DNA of 64,000 bases from NCBI GenBank assembly GCA_023823795.1, contig CP085710.1, positions 4,366,001-4,430,000 on the forward strand, given 5' to 3'. This DNA comes from Bacillus sp. F19. GTDB lineage: Bacteria > Bacillota > Bacilli > Bacillales > Bacillaceae. Position 1 is the first letter of the stretch; each line of letters opens with the position of its first letter. Made by a program: the position numbers and the translations under genes. Below are positions 8,456 through 16,695 of this stretch, in pieces. Below the pieces are notes generated by a model. The model was not told the DNA's origin, made no database searches, and saw only the letters and a list, made by a program, of their open reading frames with translations.

Positions 8456-9790
8456 TTATTTTTCTTCTGCAACAAGCTCTTCTTCAGATTCTTCAAGCTT
8501 AAAAATTTCAATTACTCGGATCAGGTGGCCTTCCATTTCTTTTGCAAAAAACTCATAGCCATCTAAAATGATGCTTTCGCCTTGCTGGATGTCAATATTT
8601 TCTGTCAGCATCCATCCGCCGATTGTGTCTACATCCGTATCATCGATATCTAGACCAAGCAGATTATTCACTTCATAGATAAGGACCTTTCCGTCCAGCA
8701 AATAATGGCCTTCGCCTTTTTTCTGAACCTCAGGAACCTCATCCTGGTCAAATTCATCACGGATCTCTCCAACAATTTCCTCGATAATATCTTCAACTGT
8801 TACAAGTCCGGCTGTTCCGCCGTATTCATCCACGAGGATCGCCATATGAACGCGTTCTTTTTGCATCTTTATTAATAAATCATGAATTGGAATCGATTCG
8901 ATGACTTGAATAACAGGGCGGATATACTTATCAATCGTGCTCTTTTTGCGTTCTACTTCGGATAATGAAAAAATGTCAGTGAAGATCTCCTTGAGATTGA
9001 TCATACCAAGGACGTGATCTTTGTCTCCGTTTACAACCGGATAGCGAGTATATTTTTCCATACTCATTGTCTCAAGGTTGTCCTGAAACGATTTCTCTAC
9101 TGAAGCAGCTACAATTTCAGTTCGAGGCACCATAATTTCTTTTGCTACACGATCATCAAATTCGAAAATTTTGTTCATATATTTTAATTCAGATTGGTTG
9201 ATTTCTCCGCTCTCATAACTTTCTGAAAGAATAATCCGAAGCTCTTCCTCAGTATGAGCAAGCTCGTGCTCAGATGCAGGCTTTAGTCCGAAAATACCTG
9301 TTACTACGCGGGCAGAGCCATTTAATACCCAAATGAATGGGAACATTATACGGTAGAACCAGATCAATGGAGCTGCAAATAAAAGTGTCACAGCCTCTGC
9401 TTTTTGGATTGCTACTGTTTTAGGAGCAAGCTCTCCAATGACAACGTGCAAGAACGTAACAGATGCGAATGCAATACCAAAAGTTAAAATATGGTAAACC
9501 GATTCGTTAATTTCAAAGTTATCGAATACCGGTCTGAGAAGACTTTCTACTGTTGGCTCCCCCAACCACCCAAGACCTAAGGCTGTTACCGTTATTCCGA
9601 GCTGACACGCTGATAAATATTCATCTAAATGAGTAGTTACTTTTTTTGCAGCCACTGCCCCTTTTTTACCTTCTGCAATCAATTGATCCAATCGTGAACT
9701 GCGGATTTTGACAATCGCAAATTCTGATGCAACGAAAAAAGCTGTTAAAGCAATTAAAATCGCCACGAATAACAAGTTAACTATGTCCAA
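8456..9790 (-). CDS. HlyC/CorC family (CNNM-CBS) membrane protein
   Basis: About 444 residues in the standard order: an N-terminal CNNM membrane domain ([20 protein letters not shown] at the start, then [12 protein letters not shown] and [15 protein letters not shown]), a pair of CBS domains ([27 protein letters not shown]), and a C-terminal CorC_HlyC domain ([10 protein letters not shown]). Members are linked to divalent cation transport, mainly magnesium efflux or homeostasis, in the plasma membrane. An in-frame GTG at 9826 lies inside an SD-like AGGAGGTG and is an unlikely start. The TTG at 9790, behind AAGGG and beginning [11 protein letters not shown], is preferred. Confidence 0.85.
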   Translation of the reverse strand: MDIVNLLFVAILIALTAFFVASEFAIVKIRSSRLDQLIAEGKKGAVAAKKVTTHLDEYLSACQLGITVTALGLGWLGEPTVESLLRPVFDNFEINESVYHILTFGIAFASVTFLHVVIGELAPKTVAIQKAEAVTLLFAAPLIWFYRIMFPFIWVLNGSARVVTGIFGLKPASEHELAHTEEELRIILSESYESGEINQSELKYMNKIFEFDDRVAKEIMVPRTEIVAASVEKSFQDNLETMSMEKYTRYPVVNGDKDHVLGMINLKEIFTDIFSLSEVERKKSTIDKYIRPVIQVIESIPIHDLLIKMQKERVHMAILVDEYGGTAGLVTVEDIIEEIVGEIRDEFDQDEVPEVQKKGEGHYLLDGKVLIYEVNNLLGLDIDDTDVDTIGGWMLTENIDIQQGESIILDGYEFFAKEMEGHLIRVIEIFKLEESEEELVAEEK

Positions 9791-9836
9791 AACACCCTTA
9801 TCCTCTAATAGAGAATAAGGAGTCACCTCCTAAAAT
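9791..9836 (-). promoter_or_regulatory. Leader with competing hairpins before the CorC-type gene
   Basis: Read on the minus strand, AGGAGGTGACTCCT can fold on itself (AGGAG with CTCCT). The next segment CCTTATTCTC can instead pair with GAGGATAAGG, which overlaps the AAGGG ribosome binding site of the TTG start. The two stems share the CCT segment, so they are mutually exclusive. This suggests translational control, perhaps by an ion or temperature; that is inference. Confidence 0.4.
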
Positions 9837-9873
9837 AGTAAGTTATCAATTTTTATATCCGAAAACTATAAAA

Positions 9874-10287
9874 TCAATGCAGCAGAATCATTAATGATTG
9901 CATAAGCGCCATGCTCTGCGGAGAGATGCGGCTTGCAATGATTTCCTGGTTTTCCCCATTCATTTTATCAAAAATTGGTTTCAGCTCTTTTATTTCATGT
10001 TCGAGCTGTTTCATATGAGTAGCCAGTATTTCGGCCTGTTTGATTAGCTTATCTTCTTCATTGGTTTGACTTCTCTTAAGTTCCAGTCTTTCTTTAATAT
10101 CCTGCAGACACATATTGAATAACTTGCATTCCTCAATAAAATGAATGTCGTAAAGTGCCTGTTCAGAATAGAGGCGATAGTTGGACTTAGACGTCTTGTC
10201 TACATGGAGCAGCCCAATTTGAGTATAGTAATCAATTGTTCTCTTTGATACGTTTGCCAATTTTGCTAGTTCGCCAATTCGATACAA
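9874..10287 (-). CDS. MerR-family transcriptional regulator
   Basis: 137 residues. The N-terminus MYRIGELAKLANVSKRTIDY is the MerR winged helix-turn-helix, followed by YYTQIGLLHVDKTSKSNYRL and a long dimerising helix rich in Leu, Glu and Lys. No Cys pair of the metal-sensing CueR/MerR kind is visible at the C-terminus, which is Ser/Met-rich (SRISPQSMALMQSLM). Start is TTG at 10287, behind GGGGTGAT. The gene lies just upstream of the CorC-type gene in the same direction and may control it or itself. The effector is unknown. Confidence 0.85.
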   Translation of the reverse strand: MYRIGELAKLANVSKRTIDYYTQIGLLHVDKTSKSNYRLYSEQALYDIHFIEECKLFNMCLQDIKERLELKRSQTNEEDKLIKQAEILATHMKQLEHEIKELKPIFDKMNGENQEIIASRISPQSMALMQSLMILLH

Positions 10288-10326
10288 TGCCCCATCTTAT
10301 CACCCCAATAAAAAAAGATTACTCCT

Positions 10327-10356
10327 ATCATACCTTTTTTTAAACTGTACAGTCAA
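10327..10356 (-). promoter_or_regulatory. Probable promoter with dyad upstream of the MerR gene
   Basis: On the minus strand TTGACT and TATGAT are separated by 18 bases, and ACTGTACAGT forms a dyad at the start of the spacer. Lengthened spacers with a central or adjacent dyad are typical of MerR-controlled promoters, so autoregulation is plausible. Confidence 0.5.
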
Positions 10357-10424
10357 ACGTTACGGTTATGAAGTGACGTATTCTTAATCTTTAAATTAAC
10401 AAGAAAAGTTGATAATCCCACTAG

Positions 10425-10627
10425 TTTGCAAATGCAATGCTTGGCAGAGTGATGTCATTTATCATCATGGCAGCCTTAGGCTTAACCCGCTTACTTATGG
10501 ATTAACTTCCTTATTTATATCTTCAGGCATTATGGTACAATCCATCATGCTGTGCAGTTTAGTTCCTTTGCTTCTTGCAGGCCCGTTTGTTTATTTCAAA
10601 GTGCCTGCGCTCCGAAATGAGCAATAA
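10425..10627 (+). pseudogene. C-terminal remnant of an MFS transporter
   Basis: Translation across one frame change near 10485 gives ANAMLGRVMSFIIMAALGL followed by NPLTYGLTSLFISSGIM, another helix and PALRNEQ then a stop. The GRVMS segment and the two closing helices are those of the last part of a major facilitator transporter. About 330 residues of the N-terminus are missing and a stop precedes the fragment. Non-functional. Confidence 0.65.
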
Positions 10628-10728
10628 CAATAGTGATTCTTTAGAATTATTTATTAGTAAGTGCGCTCAGCGGAGTTTAAACTATAGATAGGTGCTAGTA
10701 CACATATCTAAAAGACAGCGGTGAAAAA

Positions 10729-11274
10729 ATGAAAGAACAATTAATAGAATGGCTGGAAATCAGCGGACCATTGGCATTTATTATAAGTCTCGCTGCTAAC
10801 ACAATCATTAGTTTATTGGCATTTGTGCCGAGTGTGTTTATTACAGCTGCAAACCTTTCTTTTTTTGGATTTGCAGAAGGGCTTCTCCTCTCTTTTTCTG
10901 GTGAAATCATTGGAGTCCTGGTCAGCTTTTATGTATACCGGAAAGGTTTCTCATTCCTAAAAAAAAAGAAAGCGCCAATAAACGCCATGCTGCAAAACCT
11001 CTCAAAAACGAAAGGCAAAGATGCATTTTTTCTTATTCTTGCATTTAGGATTTTCCCCTTTGTTCCATCAGGTGCTGTTACACTTGCAGCAGCATACAGC
11101 AAAGTGAGCGCAGGTGTTTTTTTCAGTGCAAGCCTGATTGGGAAGATTCCTGCTGTTCTTATTGAGGGGTTTGCCGTGCAGCAAGTCCTGAATGCAGACT
11201 GGCGCATTCAGCTCATGACAGGAATTGGATCTATACTCATTCTGGTTATTCTCTGGGTAAGCAAAAGAAAGTAA
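10729..11274 (+). CDS. TVP38/TMEM64 (VTT domain) membrane protein
   Basis: 181 residues with about five hydrophobic segments. The VTT/DedA-like signatures are visible: LLLSFSGEIIGVLVSFYVYR after the second helix, and FLILAFRIFPFVPSGAVTLA, the conserved F-R-x-x-P-x-x-P region, followed by a GKIPAVLIEG segment. Proteins of this superfamily include lipid scramblases and undecaprenyl- or polyprenyl-phosphate flippases; the substrate here is undefined. The ribosome binding site is weak. The gene stands alone, with its own terminator. Confidence 0.8.
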   Translation: MKEQLIEWLEISGPLAFIISLAANTIISLLAFVPSVFITAANLSFFGFAEGLLLSFSGEIIGVLVSFYVYRKGFSFLKKKKAPINAMLQNLSKTKGKDAFFLILAFRIFPFVPSGAVTLAAAYSKVSAGVFFSASLIGKIPAVLIEGFAVQQVLNADWRIQLMTGIGSILILVILWVSKRK

Positions 11275-11276
11275 AA

Positions 11277-11316
11277 GAAAAAGCTGCGGGAGCACTGTTC
11301 TCCTGCAGCTTTTCCT
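11277..11316 (+). terminator. Terminator after the VTT gene
   Basis: AAGCTGCGGGAG and CTCCTGCAGCTT form a long stem (one mismatch), then TTTCCTTT. Confidence 0.8.
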
Positions 11317-11502
11317 TTGTCACTGCTTTTTTCCAGCAAAGAAATCATTTTTCGTTTTGTTCGATGAGTTCCTTATTTCGCTTTATGTAGACAGGAGCCC
11401 AATTGACACTGCATTCAAAATGGGCAATTGTTCCTTCTTCTTTTTCAAATAAGGGCTCCATATATATGTAAAGGCTTTCATCACATTGTAAAGGAGTCCT
11501 AT

Positions 11503-13008
11503 ATGATCAGAAAACTGATAATATTGCTTACGGCTTTCATGCTTTTTGTTCCAGCAGGCACATTTGCCGGCTCATTTGGTAATCAGGATCCTCCCGGAAA
11601 TCCGGGCCAATGGTATACAGGCGATACTCCGCCCGGCAGCAGTTCATCAAAATCTCCTATCGTCTTCATCCATGGTTTGAACAGCTCATCGAATACGTGG
11701 TGGAATCAAAATGATATGTATAGTACCGCTTATGCAAATGGATATCGTACAGCTTTTATTGATTTATATCCTGCGAAAAACATGTGGGATAACGGCGCCC
11801 TGCTGGCACAGAAATTAAGCGAAATCTATCAGTATTTTGGCGGTCAGAAACTGATGCTTGTCTCTCACAGCAAAGGAGGAATCGATGCTCAATCTGCGCT
11901 TGTGCATTATGGTGCGCATCAATATGTAAGCAACGTGATTACGCTATCGACTCCGCATTCCGGATCGCAGCTTGCAGACCTTACTTACAGCAGCTGGGCT
12001 GGGTGGCTGTCAGGAATATTAGGAAGCAAAAATGATGCTGTTTATTCCCTGCAGACCGGCTACATGAGCAATTTCAGAGAACAAACGGATGCTCATACAA
12101 ATTCCAGAAAGAATCGTATCTATACTTTTGGCGGGACCAAGTGGGGAAGCTTTGGTTCATCTCTTTATTGGGGCGGATTATATTTAAGCTCCTACGGCAG
12201 CAATGATGGAGCTGTAACCGTGCAGTCTTCCAGATTATCTTATGGCACTGAAATCAGAACCGGCAGCTGGGATCATACTTCTATTAAGAAAGGAAGTTCA
12301 ACCTTTCTGTTATTTGAACCGTATTTAAGAAGTACAGCTGCTGCAGAAAGCATCAATATGATAAGTGAAGAAAACAATGCAGTCAGAGCTTCATATTATT
12401 ATCGCGGCGGAGAATTTACCGGCACACAGCAAGAGTCATTCAATGTTGAAGAATCTGTCAGTGAAATCACTGTTGATTGGATGAGCAGCTCGCCTTCAAC
12501 GAAGCTTGCTCTGGATTCCCCTGATGGAAAGACAGATTATCATTCGTTTAAAACAATAAAAGCAGATGGAATTTTTGAAGGAGCCTATCATCATCAAATC
12601 GTCATTCCAAAGCCTAAAAAAGGTAAATGGAGTTTAACTGCATTAAACTCTTCAGGTGAAGCTTATTTCCTGAACGTCGCTTATCTTTCAGCTGACAATG
12701 ATGCCATTTCACTACTGCCAATCAATGAGCAAAATCAGAACATTGCCTTTAAAATAAACCAGGCAAAACTTCAAAAAGAGGTCGAAGCTTTCGTGATAGT
12801 TGATCACTTTCAAACTAAAACAAAGAAGCAGACAAAAACGTTCATAAAATCAATAAAAAAAGCGGGTATCGGGCTAGAGTTAAAGCAGGAAGGAATCTAT
12901 AATATAACGGTTGATATTAGAGGGAAAACTCAGAATGGAGACATATTTGAAAGAACAATTGTTCAAACAGTCTATGTTGATTCATCGGGAAAAATATTCA
13001 GCCAATAA
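11503..13008 (+). CDS. Secreted lipase/esterase with C-terminal extension
   Basis: 501 residues from the ATG behind AAAGGAGTCCTAT. A signal peptide (MIRKLIILLTAFMLFVPAG) is followed by an alpha/beta hydrolase domain: IVFIHGLNSSS with the oxyanion loop, the nucleophile elbow SHSKGG (Ser123 of this start), an acid candidate in SNDGAVTVQSS and a His in GSWDHTSI. It resembles secreted Bacillus lipases/esterases that cleave acyl esters or possibly polyhydroxyalkanoates. The C-terminal 200 residues are beta-rich, resemble a pre-peptidase-like accessory domain, and are of unknown role. An upstream in-frame ATG at 11428 would destroy the signal peptide. The substrate is unknown. Confidence 0.85.
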   Translation: MIRKLIILLTAFMLFVPAGTFAGSFGNQDPPGNPGQWYTGDTPPGSSSSKSPIVFIHGLNSSSNTWWNQNDMYSTAYANGYRTAFIDLYPAKNMWDNGALLAQKLSEIYQYFGGQKLMLVSHSKGGIDAQSALVHYGAHQYVSNVITLSTPHSGSQLADLTYSSWAGWLSGILGSKNDAVYSLQTGYMSNFREQTDAHTNSRKNRIYTFGGTKWGSFGSSLYWGGLYLSSYGSNDGAVTVQSSRLSYGTEIRTGSWDHTSIKKGSSTFLLFEPYLRSTAAAESINMISEENNAVRASYYYRGGEFTGTQQESFNVEESVSEITVDWMSSSPSTKLALDSPDGKTDYHSFKTIKADGIFEGAYHHQIVIPKPKKGKWSLTALNSSGEAYFLNVAYLSADNDAISLLPINEQNQNIAFKINQAKLQKEVEAFVIVDHFQTKTKKQTKTFIKSIKKAGIGLELKQEGIYNITVDIRGKTQNGDIFERTIVQTVYVDSSGKIFSQ

Positions 13009-13017
13009 AACAAATCA

Positions 13018-13043
13018 AATCCATCATTTCCTTGGGTGGATTT
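13018..13043. terminator. Terminator between lipase and yueE
   Basis: AAATCCA and TGGATTT pair across a 12-base loop between two converging genes; weak T runs on both sides. Confidence 0.5.
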
Positions 13044-13050
13044 ATATCAT

Positions 13051-13584
13051 TCATACGGATTTTTTCAAAGTGGGGTTTTGCAGTTGATTGATTTTTTCAT
13101 CAAGCTTTTGAATTTTCTTTAAGGCTGTCTTTTCATTAATCGTCCGGTAATGATGGCCTCCGCCTGGCTCCTCATCCATTTCATCAGCTAAGCGAACTAC
13201 TTTTTGAAGTGAATTTTGATTAAGCGAGCCTTCCGGCAGGTAAGAATCTGTATGCAACAAAATGGCTAAAGCGATCTGTTTAGCAGATTGCGGATCCTCC
13301 CCAAGACGGATCAAAAGCTTATGGGCACGTTCTGCACCTTTTATCGCATGTATATCATTCTCTTTATACTTTTCATAATCCCATTCCCCATCTGTGTACC
13401 ACTCATAATGCCCAATATCATGAAGCAGGGCTGCTTTGGTTGCAAGATCGGGATCTACACCGTGCTGAATGGCTAATCTATATGCATGGTAGGTTACAGC
13501 AATTGCATGCGCTACTCCTGAACGCTGTAAATATTTTTGAGCAATAGGATGGGAATAAACCTCTGTCAATGTTACATTTCGCAT
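13051..13584 (-). CDS. yueE: HD-domain phosphohydrolase YueE
   Basis: 177 residues. The HD metal site is clear: H in GVAHAIAV, the HD pair in AALLHDIGHYEW, H in LLHTDSYL and D in VRLADEMDE. Typical of small HD hydrolases acting on nucleotides or phosphate esters; the substrate of YueE is not known. The ribosome binding site GGGAGGAG lies seven bases from the ATG. It sits between yueF and yueD as in B. subtilis, though here lipase, XRE and other genes are interspersed. Confidence 0.85.
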   Translation of the reverse strand: MRNVTLTEVYSHPIAQKYLQRSGVAHAIAVTYHAYRLAIQHGVDPDLATKAALLHDIGHYEWYTDGEWDYEKYKENDIHAIKGAERAHKLLIRLGEDPQSAKQIALAILLHTDSYLPEGSLNQNSLQKVVRLADEMDEEPGGGHHYRTINEKTALKKIQKLDEKINQLQNPTLKKSV

Positions 13585-13822
13585 GTAATCTCCTCCCTGT
13601 AAATAGTGTGAAACTGGTAAGAACTATATAATTAAGCTGAGGTATTCTTAAAATATTTCTGTATACCTTAACATAATACGGCATTTGCCGCAACAATCCT
13701 GTTATATTGTATGACATGATTATCTAATCTATCTAACTTCTTTAATAATTTAAGCAGTTATACTGAAGTTGCCTTTCATTTCGTGTAGAATTACACTATA
13801 TCAAGGGAAAAGGAGCTCTTTC

Positions 13823-14284
13823 ATGAAAAAACATGAACTAACTGCCAATCTATCTAAAAAAATGCTTCTAATCCGAACCGAATCCCGTTATACACAGGAA
13901 GAAATGGCTGAAGTACTTGGGCTCTCCAAAAAAACGCTCGTGCAGATTGAAAAGGGACGGCAGGAAGCATCATGGTCAACGATTGTTGCATTGTGTGCCC
14001 TCTTCAGACACAGCACCATTCTTCAGCAGACTACAGGCGGTGACCCCTTCGATATTCTGCAGCTCGTCGCTCATCAAAAAATGCAGACCCGCAAGGAAAA
14101 GACACTAGGAGGAAAAATATGGTGGAAGGATGTTGCTCAGATCAAAGGCTTCAAACTACAGCAAAACGTGATCAGCTTTCATTTTCGTATCATTGATGAA
14201 GATGATTATCGCTGGTACTCTTCCTTTGACAGGACAGAAATGGAAAAAAAGCTGAATGAGCTGACAGATAACCATTTAACCTGA
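13823..14284 (+). CDS. XRE-family helix-turn-helix regulator
   Basis: 153 residues from the ATG behind AAAAGGAG. The Cro/CI-type helix-turn-helix is at residues 15-65: MLLIRTESRYTQEEMAEVLG followed by LSKKTLVQIEKGRQEASW. The C-terminal half (GKIWWKDVAQIKGFKLQQNV, YRWYSSFDRTEM) is a compact domain I have seen only in similar Bacillus regulators and cannot name. It may sense a ligand. The gene is alone; the divergent yueE is about 240 bases away. Target unknown. Confidence 0.8.
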   Translation: MKKHELTANLSKKMLLIRTESRYTQEEMAEVLGLSKKTLVQIEKGRQEASWSTIVALCALFRHSTILQQTTGGDPFDILQLVAHQKMQTRKEKTLGGKIWWKDVAQIKGFKLQQNVISFHFRIIDEDDYRWYSSFDRTEMEKKLNELTDNHLT

Positions 14285-14377
14285 CGATTTTAAAGTTTGT
14301 CTTTGATATATATATGTCAATTTTAATGAGTTGCCATAGGGAAAATCATTAAAAATCATGTTGATAATGAGGATATA

Positions 14378-14404
14378 GAAAAGGGACGCCATTTTGGACG
14401 TCCC
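14378..14404 (-). terminator. Terminator of the secreted charged protein gene
   Basis: GGGACG and CGTCCC pair across CCATTTTGGA, then TTTTC on the minus strand. Confidence 0.7.
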
Positions 14405-14415
14405 AGACCGCTGTT

Positions 14416-14982
14416 TTATCCTTTTGTTTGTTCTTTCATTAGTGTTTTCATCTTCTGATTGTGTTCTTTCATCTTCTGTAATTTTGCATTCAGCATTTCT
14501 TTGATTTTGGCTTTGTCCTTGCTGTCGATTGCTTGCTTCCACTGTTCTCTCATCTCTTGTCTACCTTGTTGGTGTTTCATTTTATGTTCTCTGAAAGCTT
14601 CCATCTTCTCTCTCATTTGTTCCTTCGTTAATTCACCTTTTTTCACTTTTTCTTCAAGCTCTGCTATTTCGTGTTTTCTCTTTTCTCTAAGTGCATGATG
14701 CTTCTCTCTTAAACCTGCTTTATCCAGCTGCTTGAAAAGCTCTTCTCTCTCCTTAAATACATTCTCCCATTCTTGCTTCGTTTCAGGTGAATACTTACTT
14801 ACTAATTCAAGAATCTTTTGCTCCCGTTCAGCTTTTCTCTCATGCCAGTCCTTCTTCATTCCTTCATGGTTTGCAGGCTCATGCTGCTCACTGATCCGCC
14901 ATTTTTCTGTATTTGCCAGTGCACCTGTCGGAATGACAAGTGCCAGTGCAGTGAAAGCAATAAGCCATTTCTTGTTTTTCAT
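14416..14982 (-). CDS. Secreted, highly charged helical protein of unknown function
   Basis: 188 residues. A signal peptide (MKNKKWLIAFTALALVIPTG, ending ALA) is followed by an almost wholly helical chain rich in Lys, Glu, His and Met. The repeated pattern of E-K-R-x-H and MREKMEAFREHKMKH suggests a long amphipathic or coiled-coil helix that may bind metal or act like the periplasmic CpxP/Spy type of chaperone. That is analogy, not homology I can show. Ribosome binding site AAGGAGTGATGG. It has its own terminator. Function is unknown to me. Confidence 0.7.
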   Translation of the reverse strand: MKNKKWLIAFTALALVIPTGALANTEKWRISEQHEPANHEGMKKDWHERKAEREQKILELVSKYSPETKQEWENVFKEREELFKQLDKAGLREKHHALREKRKHEIAELEEKVKKGELTKEQMREKMEAFREHKMKHQQGRQEMREQWKQAIDSKDKAKIKEMLNAKLQKMKEHNQKMKTLMKEQTKG

Positions 14983-15142
14983 TTTCCATCACTCCTTTTT
15001 CATCTTTCTTCCCTTATCATGTCCATCTGATTCCGTAACATAATAAGAGAATGATGTGAAATGATGTGAAAATAATTTTAAGAGAATTCTAAAGGGAAAA
15101 CGGGGTAACTTGTGGAAATTCTCCTAAAAGGAGATGAGAAGA

Positions 15143-15631
15143 ATGAATTCGAATGAAATTTTCAAAGAACAACTAATGGCCTGCTTTTTTGAAGATAATT
15201 GGTTTGCCTCCCTTGAAACAGCCCTAAAGGATTTAACTGAAGAACAAGCCTCGTGGAAAAAAGAGGAAAACTTTCATTCAATTTGGGAGATTATTAATCA
15301 TCTGGTTTTCTATAACACAAGACATCTTAAACTTTTAAAAAAAGAGCCTTTGTCAAACAGTCACCCTGCTAATGAAGATACCTTCGTCATCAAAGAAGGT
15401 GATAATTGGCATGACAAAAAAGAGCAGCTTTTTCTGGTCATTAAAGAATGGATAGATGAACTTGAAAAATTGTCGGAAGAAGAACTTCAATCATCCGTTC
15501 GAGAAGATAATAAAGAACCGTGGATTTCCGTTTTGCTAAATGTCACCATCCACAATGCAAGTCATGTCGGTCAAATTATCCTTATCCGCAAACTTCAAGG
15601 GAGTTGGAAAAAGGAACTTAGTGTGTCTTAA
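15143..15631 (+). CDS. DinB-family four-helix-bundle protein
   Basis: 162 residues. DinB/YfiT metal-binding His positions are visible: HSIWEIINHLVFYNTRHLKL and, near the end, TIHNASHVGQIILIRK. Such proteins bind a divalent metal and include bacillithiol- or mycothiol-dependent transferases as well as many of unknown role. The upstream in-frame ATG at 15134 directly abuts the AAAGGAG, so the second ATG (15143, nine bases away) is chosen. It is followed directly by a dispersed repeat. Confidence 0.8.
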   Translation: MNSNEIFKEQLMACFFEDNWFASLETALKDLTEEQASWKKEENFHSIWEIINHLVFYNTRHLKLLKKEPLSNSHPANEDTFVIKEGDNWHDKKEQLFLVIKEWIDELEKLSEEELQSSVREDNKEPWISVLLNVTIHNASHVGQIILIRKLQGSWKKELSVS

Positions 15632-15634
15632 TTA

Positions 15635-15743
15635 GAAAAGCGGAGCCGACTGCTTAGCTCCGACAGACAGATAAGGATCCGTCAGAAAAAGCCGGTTTTG
15701 CTTTTACTGACGGAGACGTTCTGGCCGGGGAGCCAGGCGCGAA
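15635..15743 (+). repeat. Dispersed repeat after stop codon, copy R1
   Basis: Begins AGAAAAGCGGAGCC right after the dinB-like stop, contains GACAGATAAGGATCCG and GAAAAAGCC, and ends near CGTTCTGGCCGGGGAGCC. The copy at 42577-42690 shares these blocks in the same order; a shorter relative follows 32605. Non-coding, GC-rich and able to fold. Confidence 0.65.
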
Positions 15744-15779
15744 TAAAAAAACGGAACACCCAAGTCAAAGGATGCTCCG
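15744..15779 (-). terminator. Terminator of yueD
   Basis: CGGAGCATCC and GGTGTTCCG pair with wobble around TTTGACTTG, then seven T on the minus strand. Confidence 0.7.
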
Positions 15780-15787
15780 CTCTGTTA

Positions 15788-16540
15788 TTATATAAGTTCT
15801 TTTATGTCATAAACTCTTCCATTTTCAATTGGACTGTTTAATAACTTAAGCAGTTCAATTGCCACAAATTCAGCGGATCTAAGCTTCCCTGATTCATGGT
15901 ATTCTTGAAACCTTGCCACTTCTGCAAAATCCTCAGGCTGCGTATTACGTATATTTCCCTGCATATCTGTGTCCATAATTCCCGGTGAGAATGAGAGGAC
16001 AGTCACAGGATGCTGTTCTTGTTTCTGTTCAAGTCCAAAAGCTTTAGTGAACATATCAAGCCCTGCCTTTGAGCTGCAGTAAGCGTTCCATCCGTAGATT
16101 GGATTATTGGCAGCGCCCGATGAAATATTGACAACCACTTTTTCGGCTTCTATATTCTTGGTTTTATATGCAAAAGCATTTGATAATACCATCGGTGCGA
16201 TCAAATTCAGCTGGACATGCGCTTCAAGTTCAGCCGCTTCTGCTTTTCCGACAGGCTTCATAGGATCAACCGTACCCGCATTGTTAATCAGGGTGATCCT
16301 TTCTGCAGCATTCAAATCAATTTTTTCAAAAATTTCAGGGATCGCTGCTTCAACATGAGGAGCGTTTGATAAATCGCATGGTACAAACTGCAGAACAGCA
16401 TCTTTTTCAACAGCAAGACGTCTTAGTTCTTTATTCTCAGACCTTGAAAGATAAATAATTTGATGGTTGGGTTTCAGCAGCTGTTTTACAATGGCTTCTC
16501 CGAGTCCCCGGGATGCACCAGTAATAATCGTCGTATTCAT
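15788..16540 (-). CDS. yueD: Short-chain dehydrogenase YueD (benzil reductase type)
   Basis: 250 residues of the classical SDR fold. The NADPH site is TGASRGLGEA with SRS after beta-2 suggesting NADP preference; NNAGTVDP, the catalytic Ser in VVNISSGAA, and YCSSK with the Tyr/Lys pair (YGWNAYCSSKAG) are all present. The Bacillus family member YueD reduces benzil to (S)-benzoin and resembles sepiapterin reductases. The physiological substrate is not known. Ribosome binding site GGAAGGGGCG. Last member of the conserved yue set in this window. Confidence 0.85.
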   Translation of the reverse strand: MNTTIITGASRGLGEAIVKQLLKPNHQIIYLSRSENKELRRLAVEKDAVLQFVPCDLSNAPHVEAAIPEIFEKIDLNAAERITLINNAGTVDPMKPVGKAEAAELEAHVQLNLIAPMVLSNAFAYKTKNIEAEKVVVNISSGAANNPIYGWNAYCSSKAGLDMFTKAFGLEQKQEQHPVTVLSFSPGIMDTDMQGNIRNTQPEDFAEVARFQEYHESGKLRSAEFVAIELLKLLNSPIENGRVYDIKELI

Positions 16541-16655
16541 AGTATCGCCCCTTCCTTCTTACCCTGTATTTTATCAAAGTTTTAAGCTGTCTAACTAGGA
16601 AATTAGATTCTAAAGTATTTTCAGCTGACATTGTTTAATGCATTTAACTTATTCT

Positions 16656-16682
16656 AAAAAACTGCCGGGAATCTCCCGGCAG
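16656..16682 (-). terminator. Terminator of the large nuclease gene
   Basis: CTGCCGGGA and TCCCGGCAG form a perfect stem, followed by TTTTTT on the minus strand. Confidence 0.85.
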
Positions 16683-16695
16683 CTCAATTTCTTGC

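Noticed and set aside
12350-13008. Lipase C-terminal extension as a separate gene
   Set aside because: The frame is continuous from the signal peptide, and there is no internal ribosome binding site with a start.
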